Of a DNA stretch of 5,681 bases, positions 1 to 5,681 are shown piece after piece; the first letter of the stretch is position 1, and the number at the start of each line of letters is the position of its first letter. The notes under the pieces are model-generated. The model was not told the DNA's origin. It ran no database searches and was given only the letters and a program-made list of their open reading frames with translations. The translations under genes were made by a program, and so were the position numbers. This stretch comes from Thermoplasmata archaeon (lineage in GTDB: Archaea > Thermoplasmatota > Thermoplasmata > Lutacidiplasmatales > UBA184), in the NCBI GenBank assembly GCA_030044105.1, contig JASHWL010000046.1, forward strand, positions 1 to 5,681, given 5' to 3'.

Positions 1-564
1 CTCGAAGAGTTCGTGCGCTCGGGGCATGTCGTCGGCGGGATATGCAACGGGTTCCAGGTCGTGGTCGAGCTCGGACTCCTGCCGGGCCGACCGGGCGGGC
101 GGCTCGGCCCCCCGGACGCGGCGCTCCTGACCAACGACTCCGGTCGGTTCGAGTGCCGCCCGACGTTCGTGGCGTGGGACGGCGGCGCCTTCCCCCCGTT
201 GAAGGACCTTCCGCGAGGGACACGGTTCATGTTCCCGTCCGCGCATGCCGAGGGCAAGCTCGTGCTCGGGGGCGACGGACCGGCCCGGCTCCGGGCGCTT
301 TCCGAGTCGGGCCAGGTGCTCTTCCGCTGGACCGCGCCGGACGGAGGGGAGCCCGCGTACCCCTGGAACCCGAACGGGTCGGAGGGCCACGTGGCCGGGC
401 TCACGAACCCGGAGGGGAACGTCTTCGGCCTGATGCCGCACCCGGAGCGCGCGTTCTTCCGCGACCAGGCCCCCGACTGGACTCGCCAGGACGGGGCGGG
501 CGGCTTCGGCGACGGGCACCGGTTCTTCGAGGCGATCGTCCGGCACCTCGACCGGGCCGGCTAG
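1..564 (+). CDS. purQ: Phosphoribosylformylglycinamidine synthase glutaminase subunit PurQ (5'-truncated by window edge)
   Basis: This is the C-terminal 187 residues of PurQ, the class I glutamine amidotransferase subunit that hydrolyses glutamine and passes ammonia to PurL to make FGAM in de novo purine synthesis (cytosolic). The frame is open to the left edge, so the true start lies outside the window. The nucleophile cysteine sits in GICNGFQ (Cys codon 43-45), followed by a VELGLLPG stretch. NDSGRFECRP (about residues 44-53), SAHAEGKL and YPWNPNGSEGHVAGL are typical PurQ segments. The remaining catalytic residues are His and Glu in LMPHPER (codons 439-441 and 445-447). The protein ends naturally with FFEAIVRHL just before TAG at 562-564. 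Roughly the first third of the protein is missing. Nothing looks broken in the visible part. The gene converges on the minus-strand methyltransferase, whose open frame overlaps its last 164 bases. Family assignment is firm; partner genes are not visible. Confidence 0.95.
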   Translation, partial: LEEFVRSGHVVGGICNGFQVVVELGLLPGRPGGRLGPPDAALLTNDSGRFECRPTFVAWDGGAFPPLKDLPRGTRFMFPSAHAEGKLVLGGDGPARLRALSESGQVLFRWTAPDGGEPAYPWNPNGSEGHVAGLTNPEGNVFGLMPHPERAFFRDQAPDWTRQDGAGGFGDGHRFFEAIVRHLDRAG

Positions 565-1162
565 CGCGGGTCCGGGCCATCGCGAGTTCCCAGACGGCGA
601 GGCGCTCGCCTTCGAGGTGCCGGTGCGCGACCTCGCGCTGGCGGCCTCCGCGCGCCTCCCACGCGCGCCGCGCCCCCTCGAGCGCCCGCGCGGACTGCAC
701 GGAGGAGACCAGGAGGTACGCCCGGCCCCCCGGCGCGAGGTGCTCGGGGAGCTCGTCGAGGAGACGGACCGTGACGCGCGCCCCGTCGGGACCTCCGTCC
801 AGCGCGAGCCGATCGCCGGGGTCCGGATCCGGCGCCCCCGCGGGCGTGGGCAGGTACGGCGGGTTCGCCAGCACGCGATCGAAGCGCGCCAGCCCGCGGG
901 CGAGGTCGGCGCGGACCACCTCGACCGCGAGACCCTCCGCGAGCGCCCGCCCGCGCAGCCAGGCGAGCGCGGTCCGATTGCGGTCGGTCGCGACGACGCG
1001 GGCGCCGCGTCGCGCGGCGAGCAGGGACGCCTCCCCCGCGCCCGATCCGATCTCCAGCACGCGCTCCCCCGGTCGGGCCCGGGCGAACGGCAGCAGGAGC
1101 GCGGTGTCCTCGCGCGGCGGGTAGACTCCCTCGGGCGCCGCCCCCACGGAGCCGTGCTTCAT
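401..1162 (-). CDS. HemK2/Mtq2-like SAM-dependent methyltransferase, probable release-factor glutamine N5-methyltransferase, with atypical C-terminal tail
   Basis: The N-terminus carries VYPPREDT (residues 13-20), the signature of archaeal/eukaryotic Mtq2 proteins. SAM-binding motif I LEIGSGAG (36-43), an acidic residue after strand 2 (D60) and the NPPY catalytic motif (100-103, bases 854-865) follow. In this family NPPY methylates the Gln of the GGQ loop in the class I release factor, often with a Trm112 partner. The recognisable domain ends at AVWEL near residue 193, the usual length of about 200, but no stop follows: the frame runs 58 more Arg/Pro/Gly-rich residues antisense to purQ to TGA at 401-403. 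I chose ATG 1162 because codons between it and in-frame ATGs at 1204 and 1234 are much less GC-rich at third positions than the gene body. ATG 1204 remains possible if the transcript is leaderless. The substrate is inferred from the family and other glutamine or protein targets cannot be excluded. Confidence 0.85.
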   Translation of the reverse strand: MKHGSVGAAPEGVYPPREDTALLLPFARARPGERVLEIGSGAGEASLLAARRGARVVATDRNRTALAWLRGRALAEGLAVEVVRADLARGLARFDRVLANPPYLPTPAGAPDPDPGDRLALDGGPDGARVTVRLLDELPEHLAPGGRAYLLVSSVQSARALEGARRAWEARGGRQREVAHRHLEGERLAVWELAMARTRASRPGRGAGRSPRRTGARRRSRPPRPGESSRGPGRGRTRAPGAASGRRRSPPGS

Positions 1163-1204
1163 GCGTCCCGGATCGCGTGCGAGAGCGACGCGCGGGGGAA
1201 CCAT

Positions 1205-1214
1205 CTTAACATAT
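1205..1214 (+). promoter_or_regulatory. Possible TATA box for the NTPase-trm1 operon
   Basis: CTTAACATAT stands out as an AT-rich islet in a very GC-rich window, directly preceded by a GGGGAACC patch that could act as a BRE. It is centred about 40 bases upstream of ATG 1250. The standard archaeal TATA-to-start distance places transcription initiation near 1236, leaving a leader of roughly 14 bases that still includes the G-rich ribosome-binding stretch. The positional fit is good but the motif itself is degenerate. Confidence 0.4.
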
Positions 1215-1230
1215 CCGGCCCTAGAACCTC

Positions 1231-1240
1231 CCATTAACTG
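1231..1240 (-). promoter_or_regulatory. Possible TATA-like element for the minus-strand methyltransferase
   Basis: Read on the minus strand this AT-rich patch is CAGTTAATGG, centred near 1236. With the usual archaeal spacing of about 26 bases from TATA centre to transcription start, transcription would begin near 1210. That gives a leader of about 5 bases to ATG 1204 or about 48 bases to ATG 1162. The match to a consensus TATA box is weak. The call rests mainly on its contrast with GC-rich surroundings and its position between two divergent genes. Confidence 0.3.
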
Positions 1241-1245
1241 GGGGA
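1240..1245 (+). promoter_or_regulatory. Shine-Dalgarno-like G-run before the THEP1-type NTPase
   Basis: GGGGGA lies 4 bases before ATG 1250 and can pair, with a G-U wobble, to the pyrimidine-rich 3' end of 16S rRNA (core complement GGAGG). It supports 1250 as the NTPase start. No comparable motif precedes the downstream trm1 reading frame. Confidence 0.4.
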
Positions 1246-1249
1246 TATC

Positions 1250-1807
1250 ATGCCGCGCCGCCTTTCGCCGCCTGTCAAGATAGGCATCACGGGTCTCCCC
1301 GGCTCGGGGAAGACGCAGACCCTGCTGCGGATCATCCAGCTCCTCGAGGAGGAGGGCGTCACGGTCGGCGGGATGGTCACCGAGCCGATCGTGGAGCGGC
1401 AGCGGCGATCGGGCTTCCAGATCACCAACTGGCTCACGAAGGAGCACGAGGTCTTCGCGCACGAGGGGCTCAAGTCCCGCATCCGGTCGGGCCGCTACGG
1501 GGTCAACCTGGCCGCGCTCGAGGGCCTCGGGACCCGCGCGCTCGCCGAGGCGCGTGACCAGGCCGACGTGATCGTCATCGACGAGGTCGGCAAGATGGAG
1601 GTCGAGAGCGAGCCGTTCACCCAGGCGGTCGTCGAGACGCTCGACGCGAAGAAGTCGATCGTGATGACCCTCCACAAGAAGTCGCGCAACCCGCTCCTCC
1701 AGGATATCCGACGGAGGGACGAGCTACGGCTGCTCGAGGTAACCCCGATCAACAAGAACCTGCTCGCGTTCAAGATCGTCCACCTGATCACCGGCCGATC
1801 GCACTGA
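1250..1807 (+). CDS. THEP1-family P-loop nucleoside-triphosphatase
   Basis: This 185-residue protein has the THEP1 layout. A P-loop GLPGSGKT lies at residues 15-22. A TEPIVERQRRSGFQI segment (44-58) corresponds to the family's T-E-x-R-x-x-G-x-R-x-GF strand. SGRYGVN (80-86) and a Walker B IDEVGKME (110-117) follow, then F-x-x-V-V-E-T-L and a VMTLH strand (about 158-162). THEP1 proteins are single-domain NTPases that hydrolyse ATP, GTP and other NTPs in vitro; their cellular role is poorly defined. The length is normal and no motif is missing. ATG 1250 is preceded by a G-run and puts the P-loop at the usual distance from the N-terminus. The stop codon TGA (1805-1807) overlaps the proposed CTG start of trm1, so the two are probably co-transcribed and translationally coupled. 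The codons around 1660-1770 are somewhat less GC-rich than the neighbours but coding is intact. Confidence 0.88.
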   Translation: MPRRLSPPVKIGITGLPGSGKTQTLLRIIQLLEEEGVTVGGMVTEPIVERQRRSGFQITNWLTKEHEVFAHEGLKSRIRSGRYGVNLAALEGLGTRALAEARDQADVIVIDEVGKMEVESEPFTQAVVETLDAKKSIVMTLHKKSRNPLLQDIRRRDELRLLEVTPINKNLLAFKIVHLITGRSH

Positions 1808-2907
1808 GCGATCGCGCCGAGGGCGGCACGGTCCTCCGCCGGCCCGACGCGCGCCCGGGCCCGGGACCGCGGGCGCGGGCGTCGATCTTCTACAACCCGG
1901 CGATGGCGGGGGACCGGGACCTCGCCGTCGCGCTGCTGCGCGCGTGGGCGCCCGGGGCGCGTCGCCTCCTCGACGGCTGGGAGATGCTGGCGGCCACCGG
2001 GGTCCGGGGGCTGCGCTTGCTCCACGAGAGCGGAGCGTTCGCCCGCATGCGCCTCACGGAGTCGCACCCGGAGGCCGCGGAGCTGCTCGCCGAGAACGCA
2101 CGCCGCTATCCCGGCGCCTCGGCGGAGCGGTGCGACGCCCGCGTCGCGTCCGGCGCGGTGTTCGACTACGTCGACCTCGATCCGTTCGGCAGCCCGCTCC
2201 CCTTCCTCGCGGGCGCGCTCGCCGCGGTCCGCCCCGGCGGCATGCTCGCGGTCACCGCCACTGACATGATGGTCCTCGCCGGCGTGCAACCGGGAGCGGC
2301 AGAGCGGCGCTACGGCGGGCGCCCGGTCCGGGGGCGCCTCGGGCCCGAGTCGGGCCTGCGGGTCCTGCTCGGGCACCTGGCCGGCCGGGCCCGAGCGGGT
2401 GGCCGTCGCGCGCGACCCGTGCTGGCCTACTGTCGCGACCACTACGTCCGGGCCTACGTCGTGCTCGACGAGCGGACGGCCTCCGATCCCCCCGATCCGG
2501 TCGCCGCGGTGGACCCCGCCACCTTCGCCGGACCCGAGCTCGGGGGACGCGGTCCGTACGGCCCGATGTGGCTGGGACCGCTCTTCGATCCGGCGGTCGT
2601 CGGGCGCCTCGAGCCCCCTCCGGCCCCCGCCGATCCGGGGCCGACGCGGCGGATGGTCGAACGCCTCCGTGAGGAGTGCCGGGTGGACGTGCCGTTCTAC
2701 TTCGAGCCGAACTCGCTCGCCCGCTCGCTCGGACTCGCCTCGCCCCCCTCGCTCGCCGGGATGATGGGGGCGCTCACGGCCGGGGGCTTCCGGGCCGCGC
2801 GGACGCACGCCCGCCCCGAGGGGTTCCGCACCGACGCGCCCCGCGCGGAGGTCGAGCTCGCGGCGCGGCGGCTCGCTCAGTCCCAGAACGCGCGCGTCCG
2901 GGCGTAG
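1804..2907 (+). CDS. trm1: tRNA (guanine26-N2)-dimethyltransferase Trm1, apparently starting at CTG
   Basis: Trm1 uses SAM to make N2,N2-dimethylguanosine at position 26 of tRNAs. Family landmarks run in order: an EGGTVLRRP N-terminal strand (about residues 5-13), IFYNP (28-32) with NRD-like GDRDLAV after it, motif I LAATGVRGLR, and FDYVDLDPFGSP with the catalytic DPFG at 126-129 (bases 2179-2190). Then come VTATDMMVLAG, a DHYVRAYVV strand, GPMWLGPLFDP, and a C-terminal segment with YFEPNSLARSLG. The total of about 367 residues matches archaeal Trm1. The start is odd: no ATG, GTG or TTG occurs in frame between a TGA at 1555 and ATG 1903, and starting at 1903 would delete the conserved FYNP. 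CTG at 1804 sits in CTGA, overlapping the NTPase stop, and restores the expected N-terminus. Motif I carries about three extra residues (GWEM) and an E in place of the usual D after strand 2. Identity is firm; the start codon is inferred. Confidence 0.93.
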   Translation: MSDRAEGGTVLRRPDARPGPGPRARASIFYNPAMAGDRDLAVALLRAWAPGARRLLDGWEMLAATGVRGLRLLHESGAFARMRLTESHPEAAELLAENARRYPGASAERCDARVASGAVFDYVDLDPFGSPLPFLAGALAAVRPGGMLAVTATDMMVLAGVQPGAAERRYGGRPVRGRLGPESGLRVLLGHLAGRARAGGRRARPVLAYCRDHYVRAYVVLDERTASDPPDPVAAVDPATFAGPELGGRGPYGPMWLGPLFDPAVVGRLEPPPAPADPGPTRRMVERLREECRVDVPFYFEPNSLARSLGLASPPSLAGMMGALTAGGFRAARTHARPEGFRTDAPRAEVELAARRLAQSQNARVRA

Positions 2908-5681
2908 CTGCGCTCCGCCCGCAGGATCTCCGTCAGGAACGCGTCGTCGTCGCGGAAGAGGCGCATGAGGATCCGACGGGCGGTCTCGGGCCCGATCCCC
3001 CGGGCCGCGAGGGCGAGCAGCGCCCGCTCTCCGTAGTGGGCGAGCAGCTCGGCCGTGGTGTACCCCTGGCGGACCAGCGCGGCGAGCTCGGGGGAGGTGG
3101 CCCGCTCCCGCCGCGCCGCCCGCGGCTTCGCCTTCCCCGGCGGGGTCCACTTCGCCCGGGCGTACCGTGCGAGACGCTGGACCTCGTCCGCTCGCCGCGG
3201 TGACAGCACGGCCGAGAGCGCGCCGTGGCAGCGGAGGCAGCGGCTGCCCCCTTCGGCCCGGTAGCGGGACGCCGTGGTCGAGCGGACGAACCCGCAGCGC
3301 ACGCACACCAGCTCGAGCGGCTCCCGCTCGAGGCGCTCGCGGACGGCCTTGAGCAGCGTGGGCGGCGGGGTGTCCGGGAGCGTGCGCCACCCCGTCCGCT
3401 CGAGCGGGCCGTCGGAGAGCCGCGAGGGCGGGGCGGCGACGACCTCGATCTCGCCGGCGCCCAGACGCGCGAGCACCTCCTCCGCGTGCGGGAGGTCGAA
3501 GCGGTCGTGGAGCGTCTTGTCGAGCACCTCCGCCCCCAGCGGCGAGGTGCGCGCGGCCTCCAGGAGCGGCTCGAGGGCCCGGAGGTCCCGGGGATCGGCC
3601 GACTCGGGGAGCACGCCCAGCTTGCGCGCGACCGCGAGGAACACCCACCGGTACTCCAGTCCCGACGGCACGAGGCGCTCCACGAGGCCCGACAGCGCGC
3701 CCGGCTCGAGCGCGAAGGCGCCCGAGAGGGTCGCGGTGTCCGCGGCCACGGGAAGCTCGAGCACGAACCACGTGGGCTCGACCGAGGCCACGACGACCCG
3801 CCCCCCGAGGCGCGCGGTCAGGAGCCCGGCCGTCGCGAGCGCGAGCGTCTCGTTCGTCCGGGTGCCGAAGCAGGCGCCGAACACGACGACGCGGCCCTGC
3901 GCGGTGACCGTGATCCGTCTATCGGTCGGGAGCGCGCCCGCCACCTGGGCGGCCGCGCGCCGCTCGCTGAGACGGGCCCGATCGGCGTCGGAGAGCGGGT
4001 AGTCGTCGAACCGTCCCTCCCGGCGGAGCCGGCCGATCTCCTGCGCGACGTCGAACGGCACGGGGAGGTCCTCGCCGGCCCAGCGGGGCTCGCGTCCGAT
4101 CTCGTTCACGGTCTCGACGAGCAGCTCGCCGTCCCGGTACTCCACCACCTTCCACGTCCGTCCGTGAAGGAGGAAGATCTCCTCGGGCTCGGCGAGGATC
4201 TGGGTGAGGACGAACCGCTCGTCGAGCGTCCCGATGACGCGCCGCGTCGCGAGGTCGCGCAGCCGGTACGTGCGCTCGTCCGGGATGAGCGAGAGCGACG
4301 CGTAGAAGCGGTGGAGCGTCGCGCGCCCGGAGGTCAGGTGCCCCGCCGACGGCTGGGCGAGTCGGAGCTCGATGAGATAGTCGAGGAGCTCCCGCCACTC
4401 CCCGTCGGTCAGGTCGCGGACCGGCGCGGCGTGGCCGAGGACCTCGACCATCCGGGCCGCGTCGACGGTGCCCTCCGCGCGGAGGGACGCCACGATCTGC
4501 TGCGCGGCGGCGAGCCGGTTGCGGGTCCGCCACGACGAGGGCTCGACCTCGCCGCGGTCCGCCCGGCGGGCGAGCACGGCGGCCTCCTCGAGGTCGTCGT
4601 CGTCAAGCGAGAGGACGGTCCCCTGGATCGTCCGGTCCGCCCGGTGGCCCGATCGCCCGATTCGCTGGAGGAGGCGGCCGACCTGGTGCGGCGAGCCGAA
4701 CTGGACCACGTGGTCGATCGCACCGATGTCGATCCCGAGCTCGAGCGAGGAGGTGGCGACGAGGGCGCGCAGCCGACCCTCGCGGAACGCCCGCTCGGCC
4801 TCCTCCCGCACCTCCCGGGAGAGCGAGCCGTGATGGACCGCGGTCGCGAGATCGGGCGCGAGCCGCGCGAGACGCGCGGCCAGCGCCTCCGCCGTCGGGC
4901 GCGTGTTCACGAACACGAGCGTCGTGCGGTGGGCGCGGATCTCCGCCTCGACGGCGCGCAGCCCGGCGAGGAGCGGCCCGTCGGCCTTCAGGTCGCGGAC
5001 GAGCGCCGGGTCGAGCGGCGGCCGATCGGTGGCCGGGCGCTGCGCGGTGAGCACGAGGTCCCGGGGCTCGCGGGCGACGCGCACCTCCACCCGGCGGGGC
5101 TCCGGCGAGAGGAAGCGGGCGATCGCCTCCGGGTTCCCGACCGTCGCCGACAGCCCGACCCGACGGACCCTCCGCCCGGTCCACGCATCCAACCGCTCGA
5201 GGGTGAGGGCGAGCTGGGCGCCGCGGTCCGAGCCGACGAGCTCGTGCACCTCGTCGACGATCACGGCCCGGACCTCGCGCAGGCCCTCGCGCAGCCGACG
5301 CCCGACCAGCAGGATCTGCAACGTCTCGGGGGTGGTGAGCAAGAGGTCCGGAGGGTGCTTCGACTGGGCGAGCCGGGCCGCCGACGTGGTGTCCCCGTGA
5401 CGCACGGCGGTGGTGAGCCCGACCTCGCGCGCGAGTGCCACCAGGCGGTGCTCGAGGTCCCGATTGAGCGCGCGGAGCGGGGTCACGTAGAGGAGCGCGA
5501 TCGGCGGGGACGGCTCCGCGAGCCGGCGCGAGAGGAGCGGGAGGATCGCGGCCTCGGTCTTGCCGGTGCCCGTCGGGGAGATCAGCAGGGCATCGGACTC
5601 GCCGCGGAGCACGGGCGCCGCGAGGCGCTGGATCTCGGTGTAGGAGCGGATCCCGCGCCGGCCCGCGGCTTCGGCGAGGCG
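2877..5681 (-). CDS. lhr: Lhr-family superfamily 2 helicase (archaeal Lhr type), 5'-truncated by window edge
   Basis: The frame is open to the right edge, with 934 residues visible and probably a few tens missing at the N-terminus. A Q-motif-like YTEIQ lies at about 14-18. Counting from GTG 5612, helicase motifs follow in order: Walker A PTGTGKTEA (13-21), TPLRALNRDL (44-53), TTPETLQ (93-99), DEVH (120-123, bases 5244-5255), SAT (155-157), VFVNTR (233-238), ATSSLELGIDIG (286-297) and QRIGRSGHR (316-324). A winged-helix-like region and the Lhr-core region with VVFGACFGTRTNETL come next. Two CxxC pairs (C770/C773 and C792/C795) suggest a zinc-binding knuckle, and GIGPETARRIL near the C-terminus resembles a helix-hairpin-helix. 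Lhr proteins are ATP-driven 3'-5' translocases on DNA or RNA/DNA hybrids linked to repair or RNA metabolism. The end YARTRAFWD looks native. GTG 5612 is not the true start, since the Q motif lies upstream of it. The gene converges on trm1 with a 31-base overlap. Confidence 0.95.
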   Translation of the reverse strand, partial: RLAEAAGRRGIRSYTEIQRLAAPVLRGESDALLISPTGTGKTEAAILPLLSRRLAEPSPPIALLYVTPLRALNRDLEHRLVALAREVGLTTAVRHGDTTSAARLAQSKHPPDLLLTTPETLQILLVGRRLREGLREVRAVIVDEVHELVGSDRGAQLALTLERLDAWTGRRVRRVGLSATVGNPEAIARFLSPEPRRVEVRVAREPRDLVLTAQRPATDRPPLDPALVRDLKADGPLLAGLRAVEAEIRAHRTTLVFVNTRPTAEALAARLARLAPDLATAVHHGSLSREVREEAERAFREGRLRALVATSSLELGIDIGAIDHVVQFGSPHQVGRLLQRIGRSGHRADRTIQGTVLSLDDDDLEEAAVLARRADRGEVEPSSWRTRNRLAAAQQIVASLRAEGTVDAARMVEVLGHAAPVRDLTDGEWRELLDYLIELRLAQPSAGHLTSGRATLHRFYASLSLIPDERTYRLRDLATRRVIGTLDERFVLTQILAEPEEIFLLHGRTWKVVEYRDGELLVETVNEIGREPRWAGEDLPVPFDVAQEIGRLRREGRFDDYPLSDADRARLSERRAAAQVAGALPTDRRITVTAQGRVVVFGACFGTRTNETLALATAGLLTARLGGRVVVASVEPTWFVLELPVAADTATLSGAFALEPGALSGLVERLVPSGLEYRWVFLAVARKLGVLPESADPRDLRALEPLLEAARTSPLGAEVLDKTLHDRFDLPHAEEVLARLGAGEIEVVAAPPSRLSDGPLERTGWRTLPDTPPPTLLKAVRERLEREPLELVCVRCGFVRSTTASRYRAEGGSRCLRCHGALSAVLSPRRADEVQRLARYARAKWTPPGKAKPRAARRERATSPELAALVRQGYTTAELLAHYGERALLALAARGIGPETARRILMRLFRDDDAFLTEILRAERSYARTRAFWD

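Noticed and set aside
42..1124. A 360-codon plus-strand frame across purQ and the methyltransferase
   Set aside because: Its composition is low-complexity Arg/Pro/Ala, it is shifted against PurQ and antisense to the methyltransferase, and it shows no motif or start signal.
1850..1877. GC hairpin (CGCGCCCG ... CGGGCGCG) in the first codons of trm1, a possible enhancer of the CTG start
   Set aside because: Short GC palindromes are frequent by chance at this base composition, and the 12-base loop plus distance of about 45 bases from the CTG make a specific role speculative.
3312..3332. Perfect 9-base inverted repeat with a 3-base loop (CTCGAGCGG / CCGCTCGAG)
   Set aside because: It lies in the helicase coding region and simply encodes a Leu-Glu-Arg-Glu-Pro-Leu-Glu stretch from repetitive GC-rich codons. 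There is no T-run and no gene boundary nearby, so a terminator or regulatory role is unsupported.
1495..3771. A 758-codon open frame on the minus strand crossing the NTPase, trm1 and the helicase end
   Set aside because: It is antisense or out of frame to genes with clear family motifs and its translation is Arg/Ala/Gly/Pro-rich with no recognisable domain. Long spurious frames are expected when stop codons are rare in very GC-rich DNA.
3274..4002. A 242-codon plus-strand frame inside the helicase gene
   Set aside because: It is Ser/Arg-rich and antisense to the well-supported Lhr coding sequence, without a plausible promoter or ribosome-binding site.
1..5681. A previously undescribed defence, mobile or CRISPR-type system
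   Set aside because: All recognisable genes are ordinary housekeeping or RNA/DNA-processing families. There are no spaced repeats, integrase or transposase motifs, attachment sites or toxin-antitoxin-like small genes. The Lhr helicase alone is not evidence of a defence locus.

Overview
The window is very GC-rich throughout and holds five protein genes packed almost edge to edge. It is most likely a fragment of an archaeal chromosome. The archaeal signs are a single-chain Trm1 tRNA methyltransferase, a short HemK2/Mtq2-type methyltransferase, a THEP1-family NTPase, a large Lhr-type helicase with an archaeal-looking C-terminus (CxxC pair plus helix-hairpin-helix), and AT-rich islets that look like TATA boxes in an otherwise GC-saturated background. 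A GC-rich Euryarchaeota or Thermoplasmata-like lineage fits, but the exact taxon is a guess.

Layout: (1) positions 1-564, plus strand: the C-terminal part of PurQ, the glutaminase subunit of FGAM synthase, cut by the left edge. (2) About 1162 down to 401, minus strand: a Mtq2/HemK2-like methyltransferase running tail-to-tail into purQ, with an odd C-terminal tail read antisense to purQ. (3) 1163-1249: a short divergent control region, clearly more AT-rich than its surroundings. (4) 1250-1807, plus: a THEP1-type P-loop NTPase. (5) 1804-2907, plus: Trm1, which begins at a CTG codon overlapping the NTPase stop (CTGA), because no ATG, GTG or TTG lies in its frame upstream of its conserved N-terminal motif. 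(6) 5681 down to 2877, minus: an Lhr-family helicase, cut by the right edge and overlapping the trm1 3' end by 31 bases.

Except for purQ (purine synthesis), the genes share an RNA and translation theme: release-factor glutamine methylation, tRNA G26 dimethylation, and an Lhr helicase whose relatives remodel nucleic acids. The NTPase and trm1 look like one translationally coupled operon driven from the divergent promoter region. I see no CRISPR array, RNA gene, insertion sequence, phage gene or defence cassette. The points most worth a second look are the non-canonical trm1 start, the extended methyltransferase tail, and the NTPase-trm1 coupling.
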